Shown here piece by piece: positions 25,517 through 32,961 of a stretch of 48,710 nt of DNA. Source of the DNA: CAYJBP01 sp964368605 (GTDB taxonomy: Bacteria; Bacillota; Dehalobacteriia; UBA4068); NCBI GenBank assembly GCA_964368605.1, contig CAYJBP010000003.1:1-48710 (forward strand), given 5' to 3'. The notes under the pieces were generated by a model, which saw nothing but the letters and a program-made list of their open reading frames with translations, was not told the DNA's origin and did not search any database. A program made the translations under genes and the position numbers. Position 1 is the first letter of the stretch, and each line of letters opens with the position of its first letter.

Positions 25517-26710
25517 TTATAAAACTTCCTCCAACCAGATCTCGTCGATCATCATTACTAATTTAGCATTAGCTTCGGGTAAGGTAGGGCCGGCATATTC
25601 TACATCGGCAAGTAGCTCTTGATCTTCAGCACTTAAATTTTCTAAGGCCAATACAGGCAAATCACCCCAATTGGCACTATCGGCCTTGGCAGCCTGCATT
25701 TCTACCGATAGCAGCTCATTAATAAGCATCATCGCCCCGGCGGCATTAGGTGCATTGGCCGGTATTGTTAAATAATGGGTATTAGAAATACCACCCTTAG
25801 CCAAGGTAAATACCTCGGTTTGGGCAGGATATAAGCCCTCGGCTACCGCTTTATTAACGCCATCTACGGTATAAGTCATGCCAAAGGCAATCTCGCCATC
25901 GGCATACATATTAGAAAGCTGGGCAAAATTAGCAGGATAAGTAGTGCCTTCTCGCCATAAATTAGGCTTAATCTCGTTTAAATAGGCAATGGCCGGGGCA
26001 ATAATTACGCGCAATTCTTCTTTGGTTAAGTCGCCGTTTAGGAGTAAGGCCGGATCAATCATTTGCATGATGATATTACGCACAAAGGCACTGCCGGTAA
26101 ATTCCGGCGGCGCAGGATAAGTAAATTGGCCGGGATTTTCGGCAATCCAAGCTTTTAGTTCATCCAAATCTTGCGGCATTTGATGCTGCTCGGTATCGGT
26201 AAAGAATACCAACTGTGCCCTGCCCCAAGGCGCTTCCATGCCCTCGGTAGGAATGCCAAAATCATGGTTTAAGGCCATATCATTCAAATCTAAATTAGCG
26301 CTATTGGGCAAATTCTCTAAAAAGCTGCCTAAAAGTAAATCACTTTGTTTGGCTGTATAAAAATTCTCGCCATTTAGCCAAACAATATCGATAGTGCCTG
26401 TTGTTTCGGCCTCTTTTTCGGCCAACATTCTGGTTAAAATCTCCTGAATATCCATGCCAACCCGATTTAAGGTAATATTATATTCGGCCATAAGCTTATC
26501 GGCCACAATGGTATCGATATAGGTATTTACCTTATCATCGCCACCCCAGCCATATAGGTTTACGGTAGTGCCCTCGGCGGCGGCATCAATATCCTGCCAC
26601 TGCATTTCTAAAACATCGGCAGGTGCAATAGCAGGTGCCTCATCGGCACCACAAGCAGTTATGCCTAAAAGCATAGCCGCAGATAATAAAATCAAGATTA
26701 ATTTTTTCAT
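25517..26710 (-). CDS. YnjB-like ABC substrate-binding lipoprotein
   Basis: This 397-residue protein has a lipoprotein signal peptide (GITAC, lipid on Cys20). The mature part matches the YnjB family pattern: YGWGGDDKVN, DIVWLNGENF with LENLPN, EAPWGRAQLVF and FTYPAPPEFTGSAFVR. The substrate of this family has not been established. The RBS AAGGAG directly follows the T tract of a terminator-like hairpin, so no separate promoter fits downstream of it. It is first in the ynjB-ynjC-ATPase operon and was probably named a generic extracellular binding protein elsewhere. Confidence 0.82.
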   Translation of the reverse strand: MKKLILILLSAAMLLGITACGADEAPAIAPADVLEMQWQDIDAAAEGTTVNLYGWGGDDKVNTYIDTIVADKLMAEYNITLNRVGMDIQEILTRMLAEKEAETTGTIDIVWLNGENFYTAKQSDLLLGSFLENLPNSANLDLNDMALNHDFGIPTEGMEAPWGRAQLVFFTDTEQHQMPQDLDELKAWIAENPGQFTYPAPPEFTGSAFVRNIIMQMIDPALLLNGDLTKEELRVIIAPAIAYLNEIKPNLWREGTTYPANFAQLSNMYADGEIAFGMTYTVDGVNKAVAEGLYPAQTEVFTLAKGGISNTHYLTIPANAPNAAGAMMLINELLSVEMQAAKADSANWGDLPVLALENLSAEDQELLADVEYAGPTLPEANAKLVMMIDEIWLEEVL

Positions 26711-26719
26711 TTTTAACTC

Positions 26720-26772
26720 CTTAAAAAAAAAATTGTGGTAAAAACATTATCTTGTTATTTTACCACAATTTT
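26720..26772 (-). terminator. Terminator or attenuator between glnQ-type and ynjB-like genes
   Basis: A perfect 15-bp stem (26729-26743 with 26758-26772), loop of 14, followed on the minus strand by about ten T. It ends where the ynjB-like RBS begins, so it may act as partial attenuation within one transcript. Confidence 0.75.
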
Positions 26773-26780
26773 ATAATAAG

Positions 26781-27524
26781 TTAAAGTACTTTTGCTAAAA
26801 AAGTTTTTAATCTTTCGCTTTGAGGATTATCAAAAATATCGGCCGGGCTGCCTTCTTCTACAATTACACCTTCGTCCATAAAGACCACTTTTTTTGCCAC
26901 TTCCCGAGCAAAACCCATTTCATGGGTAACAACTACCATCGTCATACCGTTTTCGGCTAAGCTATGCATTACCTCCAGCACCTCGCCGACCATTTCCGGG
27001 TCCAGCGCACTGGTTGGTTCATCAAAAAGCATAACTTCCGGCTCCATACATAAGGCACGCACAATAGCAATACGCTGCTTTTGTCCGCCCGATAACTGCG
27101 CCGGATAAGCCCCTGCCCGCTCGCCTAAATCAACCCTGGTTAAAAGCTTATGGGCGATTTGTTCGGCCTCTTCCTTAGACTTATTTAGCAGCTTAATCGG
27201 GGCTAAAGTCATATTTTGGAGAACTGTCATATGGGGGAATAGATTAAAATGCTGAAAAACCATGCCCATTTTGCGACGATGAATATTGATATTAATTTTG
27301 GGGTCGCTGATATCGGTATTTTCGAAAATAACCTTGCCGGCGGTTGGGCGCTCCAATAAATTTAGGCAGCGCAAAAAGGTGCTTTTGCCGGAACCTGATG
27401 GCCCAATAATGGCTACCACCGTACCTTTTTCGATGGCATAATTCAGGCCATTTAAGGCTTTAATCGCCCCACCTTTATACCATTTTTTTAGGCCTTCAAC
27501 TTGAATAATTGCTTTAGCGTTCAC
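26781..27524 (-). CDS. glnQ: Amino-acid ABC transporter ATPase (GlnQ type)
   Basis: This 247-residue polar-amino-acid ATPase has Walker A GPSGSGKST, Q-loop VFQHFNLFPHMT, signature LSGGQKQRIAIVRAL, Walker B VMLFDEPTSALDPEMV and VVVTHEMGFAREVA. These are hallmarks of GlnQ/HisP-type ATPases. A GTG at 27524, ten bases after AGGAGG, is preferred; it overlaps the permease gene by 11 bases. An upstream TTG would add ten unlikely residues. It works with the permease and binding protein at 27514-29213. Confidence 0.9.
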   Translation of the reverse strand: MNAKAIIQVEGLKKWYKGGAIKALNGLNYAIEKGTVVAIIGPSGSGKSTFLRCLNLLERPTAGKVIFENTDISDPKININIHRRKMGMVFQHFNLFPHMTVLQNMTLAPIKLLNKSKEEAEQIAHKLLTRVDLGERAGAYPAQLSGGQKQRIAIVRALCMEPEVMLFDEPTSALDPEMVGEVLEVMHSLAENGMTMVVVTHEMGFAREVAKKVVFMDEGVIVEEGSPADIFDNPQSERLKTFLAKVL

Positions 27525-28302
27525 GGGCTTTAAACCTCCTTTCCATGCGACCAATCAGAAAGGAAAGCATCGAAACAAAAGCCAAATAGATTAAAGCCAC
27601 ACCCATTAAGGGGAAAAGATAATCATAGGTAATGCCGCCCACTTTATTAGCCGAAAAGGTTAAGTCGGAAAGGCCGATATAGCCGGCCACGGCAGTTTCC
27701 TTAAGCAGCACAATACATTCATTACCCAAGGCCGGCAAAACAGCCTTAAAGGCTTGTGGTAGGATAATATGACGCATGGTTGGCACATAAGCAAAACCTA
27801 AGCTGCGCCCGGCCTCGGTTTGACCACTATCTACCGACATAATGCCGCCGCGGACAATTTCGGCCACATAGGCACCGGAATTGATGCCGAAAGTAAGGAT
27901 ACCAACTAAAATTTTATTGCGTGAACTGGCCATAAAGACAAAATACATTAATAATATCTGCACAACAACCGGGGTGCCTCGCACCACGGTTAAATAAAGT
28001 TTGGATATAAAATTGGCAAAACATAAAAGGTATTTAGGAAAGCCCTGCATTTCCTGGCCGTTTTTATCCCAGCTTACCCTAATTAAAGCCACAATAACCC
28101 CAATTATTACCCCCAGCAATAAGGCTGCAAAGGTTAAAATTAGGGTGTTTTTTAGGCCGTCTAAATAAATTAAATAGCGTTGTTCATAGACAAAGGCTTG
28201 GTAAAAGCCATAAAATATATCATATGGTTGCTCCGGCAAATTGGTAATCCAAGCTGGAGCATCTACCAAAAATTGTTGATTAGCCGGTAATAAATCTGCC
28301 AT
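27514..28302 (-). CDS. Amino-acid ABC transporter permease (GlnP/HisM type)
   Basis: This 262-residue protein has an unusual N-terminal stretch of about 45 residues before the first helix. Five or so membrane helices follow, with the EAA loop EAGRSLGFAYVPTMRHIILPQ (shown from 183). This is the standard polar amino-acid permease pattern (GTPVVVQILL, ALGNECIVLLKETA). AAGGAGGTG precedes the ATG. It is separated from the binding-protein gene by 119 bases holding a dispersed repeat and a hairpin, which probably lowers its expression relative to the binding protein. Confidence 0.88.
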   Translation of the reverse strand: MADLLPANQQFLVDAPAWITNLPEQPYDIFYGFYQAFVYEQRYLIYLDGLKNTLILTFAALLLGVIIGVIVALIRVSWDKNGQEMQGFPKYLLCFANFISKLYLTVVRGTPVVVQILLMYFVFMASSRNKILVGILTFGINSGAYVAEIVRGGIMSVDSGQTEAGRSLGFAYVPTMRHIILPQAFKAVLPALGNECIVLLKETAVAGYIGLSDLTFSANKVGGITYDYLFPLMGVALIYLAFVSMLSFLIGRMERRFKARER

Positions 28303-28318
28303 TTAGCACCTCCTTCGA

Positions 28319-28381
28319 CTAAGACCTTGGGGCTTTGCCCCAAACCCCACAACTTTTTGGAAAAAGTTGATTAAAACTTTT
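28319..28381 (-). repeat. Dispersed double-hairpin element, copy 2 (inverted)
   Basis: Read on the minus strand, hairpin A is CAACTTTTT-CC-AAAAAGTTG and hairpin B is TTGGGGC-AAA-GCCCCAA. Relative to copies 1 and 3, a T-to-C change in one arm is matched by A-to-G in the other. It lies inside the amino-acid transporter operon. Confidence 0.75.
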
Positions 28382-28409
28382 GGCGACGAAAGGCATACTT
28401 TCGCCGCCA
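28381..28409 (-). promoter_or_regulatory. Intercistronic hairpin after the binding-protein gene
   Basis: A 12-bp stem with one G-U pair (28381-28392 with 28398-28409) and a 5-base loop, with no T tract. It starts 12 bases past the stop codon. It probably protects the upstream mRNA rather than terminates transcription. Confidence 0.5.
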
Positions 28410-28421
28410 ATAAGCACGGAT

Positions 28422-29213
28422 TTATTCGGCCGAAATATATTTATCGATAACAGCTTGTACAGAGCCATCATTAATCAGCTCGATGATAGCTTCGTTAACT
28501 GCCTGGTAAAGGGCAGGGTTTTCTTTATTCATCGCAATAGCATAGTTTTCGACAATATATTCGGTATCAAGAATTTTTAGGCCTTCATTGGCCTCTACAA
28601 AGGCTTTGGCCGGCTCATTATCGATAATAACGCAATCAACCTTATCGGTGGTTAAAGCCATTACGGCATCGGCGCCTTTATTATAGCGGTCGATAGTACC
28701 TAAGCCTGCATCTTCGATATCGCCGGTGGCATAGATATCGCCGGTGGTGGAAAGCTGCACGCCAATAATATGATTGGCACCTTCGGCGAGTAAATCGTCA
28801 ACAGTGGTAATCGGGCTATCTTCTTTAACGATAACCACCTGCACGCCGGTAGCATAGCTTTCGGTAAAATCAACTTCTTCTAAGCGATCCGGGGTAACGG
28901 TCATGCCGGCAGCACCCAAATCAACCTTGCCACTGGTAATAGCGGTGGTGATAGAACCAAATTCCATATCTTCGATAACCAGCTCTAAGCCTAGTTTTTC
29001 GGCAATAAGGCCGGCGATTTCGGCATCGATACCAACAATTTCATTGCCATCATAAAACTCATAAGGCGGGAATTGCGCATTGGTAGCCATAATTAATTGG
29101 CCTTCGGAAACAGTGGTAAAAGCACCATCGGCAGCAGGTTCTTCGCCGCCACCACAGGCGGCAAAAGTTAACATTAACATTAATCCTAAAAGCATAATCA
29201 GTAGTTTTTTCAT
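28422..29213 (-). CDS. Amino-acid ABC transporter substrate-binding lipoprotein
   Basis: This 263-residue family 3 solute-binding protein has a lipobox LTFAAC, then NAQFPPYEFYDGNEIVGID, the classic N-terminal binding pattern, and EVDFTESYATG. Family 3 proteins bind polar amino acids such as Gln, Glu, His, Cys or Arg; the exact ligand cannot be read. GGAGGGG lies six bases before the ATG at 29213. An in-frame TTG upstream lies within that RBS region and is rejected. It is the first gene of the amino-acid transporter operon. Confidence 0.9.
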   Translation of the reverse strand: MKKLLIMLLGLMLMLTFAACGGGEEPAADGAFTTVSEGQLIMATNAQFPPYEFYDGNEIVGIDAEIAGLIAEKLGLELVIEDMEFGSITTAITSGKVDLGAAGMTVTPDRLEEVDFTESYATGVQVVIVKEDSPITTVDDLLAEGANHIIGVQLSTTGDIYATGDIEDAGLGTIDRYNKGADAVMALTTDKVDCVIIDNEPAKAFVEANEGLKILDTEYIVENYAIAMNKENPALYQAVNEAIIELINDGSVQAVIDKYISAE

Positions 29214-29234
29214 TGAGTTCCCCTCCAAAATTTT

Positions 29235-29280
29235 TACTAGTAACTAGGCGCTATTGGCATAATTAATAAACAGCACCTAG
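29235..29280 (-). promoter_or_regulatory. Structured leader of the amino-acid transporter operon
   Basis: CTAGGCGCT (29244-29252) and AGCACCTAG (29272-29280) form a 9-bp stem with one G-U pair in the transcript, next to a 10-base palindrome TTACTAGTAA (29235-29244), just upstream of the RBS. No known riboswitch is recognised. Confidence 0.4.
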
Positions 29281-29297
29281 CTAGCTGAATTATTATT

Positions 29298-29326
29298 ATC
29301 TTAGCATAGTTTGATTAAAAAATCAA
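29298..29326 (-). promoter_or_regulatory. Promoter of the amino-acid transporter operon
   Basis: On the minus strand TTGATT (29326-29321), 17 bases, TAAGAT (29303-29298). The -35 is one arm of the palindrome TTGATT-N4-AATCAA (29311-29326), a possible operator. Confidence 0.55.
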
Positions 29327-29398
29327 GAGTTTTTTGTAAAAAAATGCAAAAAAACTTATTAATATACATAATTAGTCGATTATTATGCATTAAAAAGT

Positions 29399-29430
29399 AG
29401 GGGCTGTCGCATATGCGATAGCCCCTTTTT
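29399..29430 (-). terminator. Terminator after the phosphatidyltransferase gene (shared family)
   Basis: A 28-base near-perfect palindrome (29399-29426, one G-U) with the GGGGCTGTCGC core and T/A runs on both sides. Confidence 0.8.
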
Positions 29431-29475
29431 AGGTTTAAAATCTATTAATAGATTTAGGAAAGACAGTTTAATGGT

Positions 29476-30063
29476 TTATTTTGACAATAATTTTTTGGCT
29501 TCTCTTAGCCTTTGGCAAGCGGTAAAAGCAATCAGAATCGTAGTGAATATAACTATATAGACGAGATGATTATTAAAAATCATCATTAAGGAGAAGCAGA
29601 TGAAGCCTTCGGTTCTTTCCATAACGCCGGCTTGATAGCGAAAGGATTTGACTGAATTATTGGTAGAAAGAGCACCAACGGAGAGAAAAACGCACATGGA
29701 AAAAAGGATAGCGGCAAGAAGGAAGATAAAATGCATACGCAGATGGGGGTTAAGGAAGGCGAGAACGAAGATGATGCCGAGTTCGACGAAGCGATCGAAA
29801 ATGAGGTCGAGGATGGTACCCCAGGGGGATGATGTGTTGGTGATACGGGCAATAGTGCCATCGACGGCATCGAGGAAGCCGGAGAACCAGAGGGTGATAA
29901 GGGCGATGATAGGTAAATCAAGAAAAAGCCAGAGTGAGGATGAGAGCCCAATAAAAAAAGCGATACAGGTAACATTGGTAGCGGATAATTTAAGGGAAAT
30001 ACAAAGTTTGGCCATGGAGGCAATAAAGGGTTGAACAAATTTACGAGCATTAGAATCAAGCAT
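29476..30063 (-). CDS. YnjF-like CDP-alcohol phosphatidyltransferase
   Basis: This 195-residue integral membrane protein has about six helices. The family motif DG-x2-AR-x8-G-x3-D-x3-D is complete (DGTIAR ... G ... D ... D, about residues 68-90). It would transfer a phosphatidyl group from a CDP-lipid to an alcohol. The MLD start and a KSFRY-x3-G-x-MERTEG segment recall E. coli YnjF rather than PgsA or PssA. ATG 30063 follows GAGGTG. Its codon use (many ATC, CTC, TTC and TCC) differs from its TTA/ATT-rich neighbours, leaving long open frames on both other strands, a sign of transfer. Confidence 0.85.
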   Translation of the reverse strand: MLDSNARKFVQPFIASMAKLCISLKLSATNVTCIAFFIGLSSSLWLFLDLPIIALITLWFSGFLDAVDGTIARITNTSSPWGTILDLIFDRFVELGIIFVLAFLNPHLRMHFIFLLAAILFSMCVFLSVGALSTNNSVKSFRYQAGVMERTEGFICFSLMMIFNNHLVYIVIFTTILIAFTACQRLREAKKLLSK

Positions 30064-30073
30064 AAAACACCTC

Positions 30074-30135
30074 AAAAATTTTACTCAATTTTTTACAAAA
30101 AATTGTGGGGCTTGGGGCTGCGCCCCAAGGTCTTC
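30074..30135 (+). repeat. Dispersed double-hairpin element, copy 3
   Basis: Hairpin A at 30086-30105 (same arms as copy 1) and hairpin B at 30111-30129 (GGGGCTGCGCCCC). It is followed to about 30215 by more GC-rich inverted repeats, for example TTCGGC-GCA-GCCGAA. Confidence 0.75.
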
Positions 30136-30220
30136 AGCGTTTTTCGGCGCAGCCGAAACAGCAAGTTATTTTGGCTACGCCTAAGGGCGCAGCCCCCTGC
30201 AATTTTGGCTAAAATTACAA

Positions 30221-30259
30221 GTGGGGGGCTGTCGTATTTGCGCCAGCCCCCCACTTTTT
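30221..30259 (-). terminator. GC-rich terminator after the rhodanese gene
   Basis: GTGGGGGGCTGTCG (30221-30234) pairs with CGCCAGCCCCCCAC (30241-30254) with one mismatch. The T tract is stronger on the plus strand, but it lies right after the minus-strand rhodanese gene. Confidence 0.65.
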
Positions 30260-30268
30260 AATAACTAA

Positions 30269-31396
30269 TTAAATAGCACCGTTATTGTCGGCCCATTTGT
30301 CAGTTAATGCCAATACTTCAGCTTTTAATTCAGCATCTACATCAGTAGAATACTCCGAAGCAACATAAGACCACTCAATCCAAGAACCATCATAGTTGTA
30401 AACATCAGTTGCACCCAATGCTTCCATCAATACAGCTTGAGTATGCGAAGAACGAACACCGCTTTGGCAGAAAGTAATTACCTTCTTACCTTCAATTAAA
30501 TCGCCATAAATAGCTTGTAATTCTTCAACAGTCTTTAAGGTTGTATCCTCGTTTAAGGCCTCTGTCCACTCGATATGAACAGCTCCGGTTAATGCTCCGG
30601 TACCAAATGCGCCGGACGAAGAAGAAGTCTCTTCACCATTGTATTCGCCGGCAGAACGAGTATCAATTACTACCCACTCATCAGGATTGTTTAAAGCTGC
30701 TACAACTTGATTAATATCTACACCCAAAGCTTCGGGAGTATAGCTGGCATAGGTGTATTCGGTTACGGCATCTTCATTAGCCAAAGTTACCAAATCGCCG
30801 CCGGTATCATAGCCCATGGCATCATAGTTATCAATACCGCCATCAAGCATATAGGCATTCTCATGGCCGATTAATTTTAATTGCCAGTAAAAACGAGCAC
30901 TGTCATGCATAGCACCGGCCGAGTAAACAACAATTGTGCTCTCGGGGGTTGCACCGGCTTTAGATAATAAATCGGCAGTTACTTCCGGAGCTAAACGGAA
31001 ACCACCAACATTAGCGCTGATAGCCTCGGTGCTGCCCTCGCCCGAATAATCGGGACGCCATACCCGATAGGTAGTATCAGCAGGTGCGGAGCTTTCTAAG
31101 CTAAAAGGCACTAAAGCCTTAACATCGCTTACTACACCAATTACAATAATATCATCGCCGGCATCAAGGGCGGCAGACAATTGCTCGGCAGACATAAATG
31201 CTGTGCCATCATACTGATAACCGCTAGCTTCTTCGGCAGGCTCTTCTGTTGCATCTTCAGCAGGTTCTTCGGTTACATCTTCGGCCGGAGTTTCCTCAAC
31301 CGGGGCTTCCGGGGTTTCGACAGGCTCTTCAGCACCACCGCAACCGGCTACCACCAACAACAATAAAGCCATAACTAATACAAGATACTTCTTCAT
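30269..31396 (-). CDS. Exported rhodanese lipoprotein (YnjE-like sulfurtransferase)
   Basis: This 375-residue protein has a lipoprotein signal (VVAGC), an acidic repeat linker of PAEDVTEE/PAEDATEE units (about 25-58) and two rhodanese domains. In the second the catalytic loop FCQSGVRSS holds Cys310. In the first the matching loop is VYSAGAMHD, with Ser in place of Cys, so it is probably structural. It would move sulfane sulfur outside the membrane. E. coli YnjE is also an exported multi-rhodanese protein encoded beside ynjBCD. GGAGGAG (minus strand) is seven bases from the ATG at 31396; an upstream ATG is too close. It follows the TVP38-type gene by 62 bases. Confidence 0.88.
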   Translation of the reverse strand: MKKYLVLVMALLLLVVAGCGGAEEPVETPEAPVEETPAEDVTEEPAEDATEEPAEEASGYQYDGTAFMSAEQLSAALDAGDDIIVIGVVSDVKALVPFSLESSAPADTTYRVWRPDYSGEGSTEAISANVGGFRLAPEVTADLLSKAGATPESTIVVYSAGAMHDSARFYWQLKLIGHENAYMLDGGIDNYDAMGYDTGGDLVTLANEDAVTEYTYASYTPEALGVDINQVVAALNNPDEWVVIDTRSAGEYNGEETSSSSGAFGTGALTGAVHIEWTEALNEDTTLKTVEELQAIYGDLIEGKKVITFCQSGVRSSHTQAVLMEALGATDVYNYDGSWIEWSYVASEYSTDVDAELKAEVLALTDKWADNNGAI

Positions 31397-31458
31397 TTCC
31401 ATTCTCCTCCTTTTTTTAGGGAAAACCCTTATATATAAAAATCAGATGATTTTTATAA

Positions 31459-32175
31459 CTAATCCTTAAGATTGATACCCTTTTTCTTCGCAATATATTT
31501 GGGAATTAAAGATACCAAGAATAAAATAATACCGGCACCGGCAAATTGAAATAATAAAGTTAGCGATACACCATTAGTTACAATTTCGCCGGCCATATAG
31601 GCATAGATAAAAGAACCGGGCGCCATGGTGATAAAAGATACCAAGGCAAAGGTTAAAACATTAATATTAGTAATACCATAAGCATAATTTTGAACATTAT
31701 AGGGGAAAATTGGCACTAAACGAGTAAGAATTAAAAAGCTAACCCCGTTTTCGGCACAGCCTTTTTCGATTTTTTGGAAAATAGCATTATCGGCAAACTT
31801 GTTTTTAATGGCATCACGAGCCACATATTTGGCAATGATAAAGGCAACGGTAGCGCCGATAGTAGCGCCGATTAAGGAAATTAAACCGCCCAATACCGAA
31901 CCAAAGGTAATGCCGGCCACAATGGTAACGGCCGAGGCAGGTATCATACAAACGGCAACAATAATATATAAGGCAGTATAAGCAGCATAACCAATAAAGC
32001 CCAGCTCGGCAAAATAAGCTTGCATGGCATCTACATCGGTAATAAATTTAAGTAAGCCGGTAAAATAGGCAACCGCAATTACAATGGCAATAACAGCAAC
32101 CGCAATTAGGATTTTTTTAAGGCCGCCACCTTTGCCCTTGCTTTCGGCTTGCTCTTTAACAGGTTGATTTGACAT
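31459..32175 (-). CDS. TVP38/TMEM64-family membrane protein (YdjX/YdjZ-like)
   Basis: This 238-residue protein has a polar N terminus and about six helices. The VTT/SNARE-associated core spans about 80-190: a re-entrant PASAVTIVAGITFGSVLGG, then GATIGATVAFIIAKYVARD. Relatives include YdjX, YdjZ and DedA; some superfamily members move lipids across membranes. The ATG at 32175 follows AGGAGG by six bases. It sits 21 bases after the CCG-domain gene in one operon with the Fe-S flavoprotein and, probably, the rhodanese. Confidence 0.88.
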   Translation of the reverse strand: MSNQPVKEQAESKGKGGGLKKILIAVAVIAIVIAVAYFTGLLKFITDVDAMQAYFAELGFIGYAAYTALYIIVAVCMIPASAVTIVAGITFGSVLGGLISLIGATIGATVAFIIAKYVARDAIKNKFADNAIFQKIEKGCAENGVSFLILTRLVPIFPYNVQNYAYGITNINVLTFALVSFITMAPGSFIYAYMAGEIVTNGVSLTLLFQFAGAGIILFLVSLIPKYIAKKKGINLKD

Positions 32176-32196
32176 TTTAAGCCTCCTATAAAACAA

Positions 32197-32961
32197 TTAT
32201 TTAAACATCTTATTTAAGCCTTTTTTGGTTTTATAACGATTGCCCCAAGCCGTCATGGTTTGGGATAAAGTATCTTCCGGAGGGGTATCACCATTTTTAA
32301 TCACATCGCCCCATACCAAGTCGAGAATATGCCAAGCCTTAGCACCGCCCATTAACATCGATTGACGGCAAGCCGCACAATAAGTGATAACATTTTCGGT
32401 GGGGAAATCCGCTACCCTTCTGGCCATAACCCTTTTGGCAACTTCCGGGTTAGCCGGCACAATCATGCCACCAAAACCGCAGCAACGAGTGGTTTCACGG
32501 GTTTTTTCCGGCTCTACATATTGATACCCCATTTGGTCTACTATCCAACGGATACCGTCGAAAATAGCCGCATAAGGGCGGATAGAGCAAGAATCATGCA
32601 AAGAAAATACAATATCGCTATTTTTGCCTTTGCCGACAACTTCTTGCGGCAGGCCGATTTGGGGTAATAATTCCCAAAGCGAAGTTACTTTAACATTAGC
32701 ATTCTTTTTGATAATTTTATAGCAGCTTTGGCAGGATACGATTAATTCATCGCAGCCGATATAGGCTAAATCCTCATTAAAGCCGGCAAATCTTTCTTTA
32801 AACTTTTCTTCTTGGCCAACAGCGCTGGTAGGCTTGCCGCAGCATTTTTGAATAACTGCCAAATCGGGGTAAACAGTACGTAAATATTCGGCGGTTTTTA
32901 ATACCAATTGCGGATTATAAGAAGCCAAGGCGCAACCGCCCATATATGCTTTTTTACTCAT
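32197..32961 (-). CDS. HdrB-like protein with two CCG domains
   Basis: This 254-residue cytoplasmic protein has two cysteine-rich domains of the heterodisulfide-reductase B type. The first has Cys10, Cys40-Cys41-Gly and Cys77-x2-Cys80; the second has HDSC, RCCGFGG and CAAC. In HdrB such domains bind special [4Fe-4S] clusters that reduce disulfides. It starts in a TAATG overlap with the Fe-S flavoprotein, which could feed it electrons from NAD(P)H. HdrA and HdrC are not here. The substrate could be a low-molecular disulfide or persulfide; this is inference. Confidence 0.82.
   Translation of the reverse strand: MSKKAYMGGCALASYNPQLVLKTAEYLRTVYPDLAVIQKCCGKPTSAVGQEEKFKERFAGFNEDLAYIGCDELIVSCQSCYKIIKKNANVKVTSLWELLPQIGLPQEVVGKGKNSDIVFSLHDSCSIRPYAAIFDGIRWIVDQMGYQYVEPEKTRETTRCCGFGGMIVPANPEVAKRVMARRVADFPTENVITYCAACRQSMLMGGAKAWHILDLVWGDVIKNGDTPPEDTLSQTMTAWGNRYKTKKGLNKMFK

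Noticed and set aside
22795..26710. Thiamine (ThiBPQ) or iron (Fbp) transporter
   Set aside because: The binding protein fits the YnjB pattern (WGGD-N, NGENF, YPAPPEFTG) rather than ThiB or FbpA, and no thiamine riboswitch or thiamine gene is nearby.
29586..30059. A 157-residue minus-frame reading and a 128-residue plus-frame reading (29648-30034) over the phosphatidyltransferase gene
   Set aside because: The true frame has a complete CDP-alcohol transferase motif and an RBS. The others are low-complexity by-products of the gene's C-ending codons.
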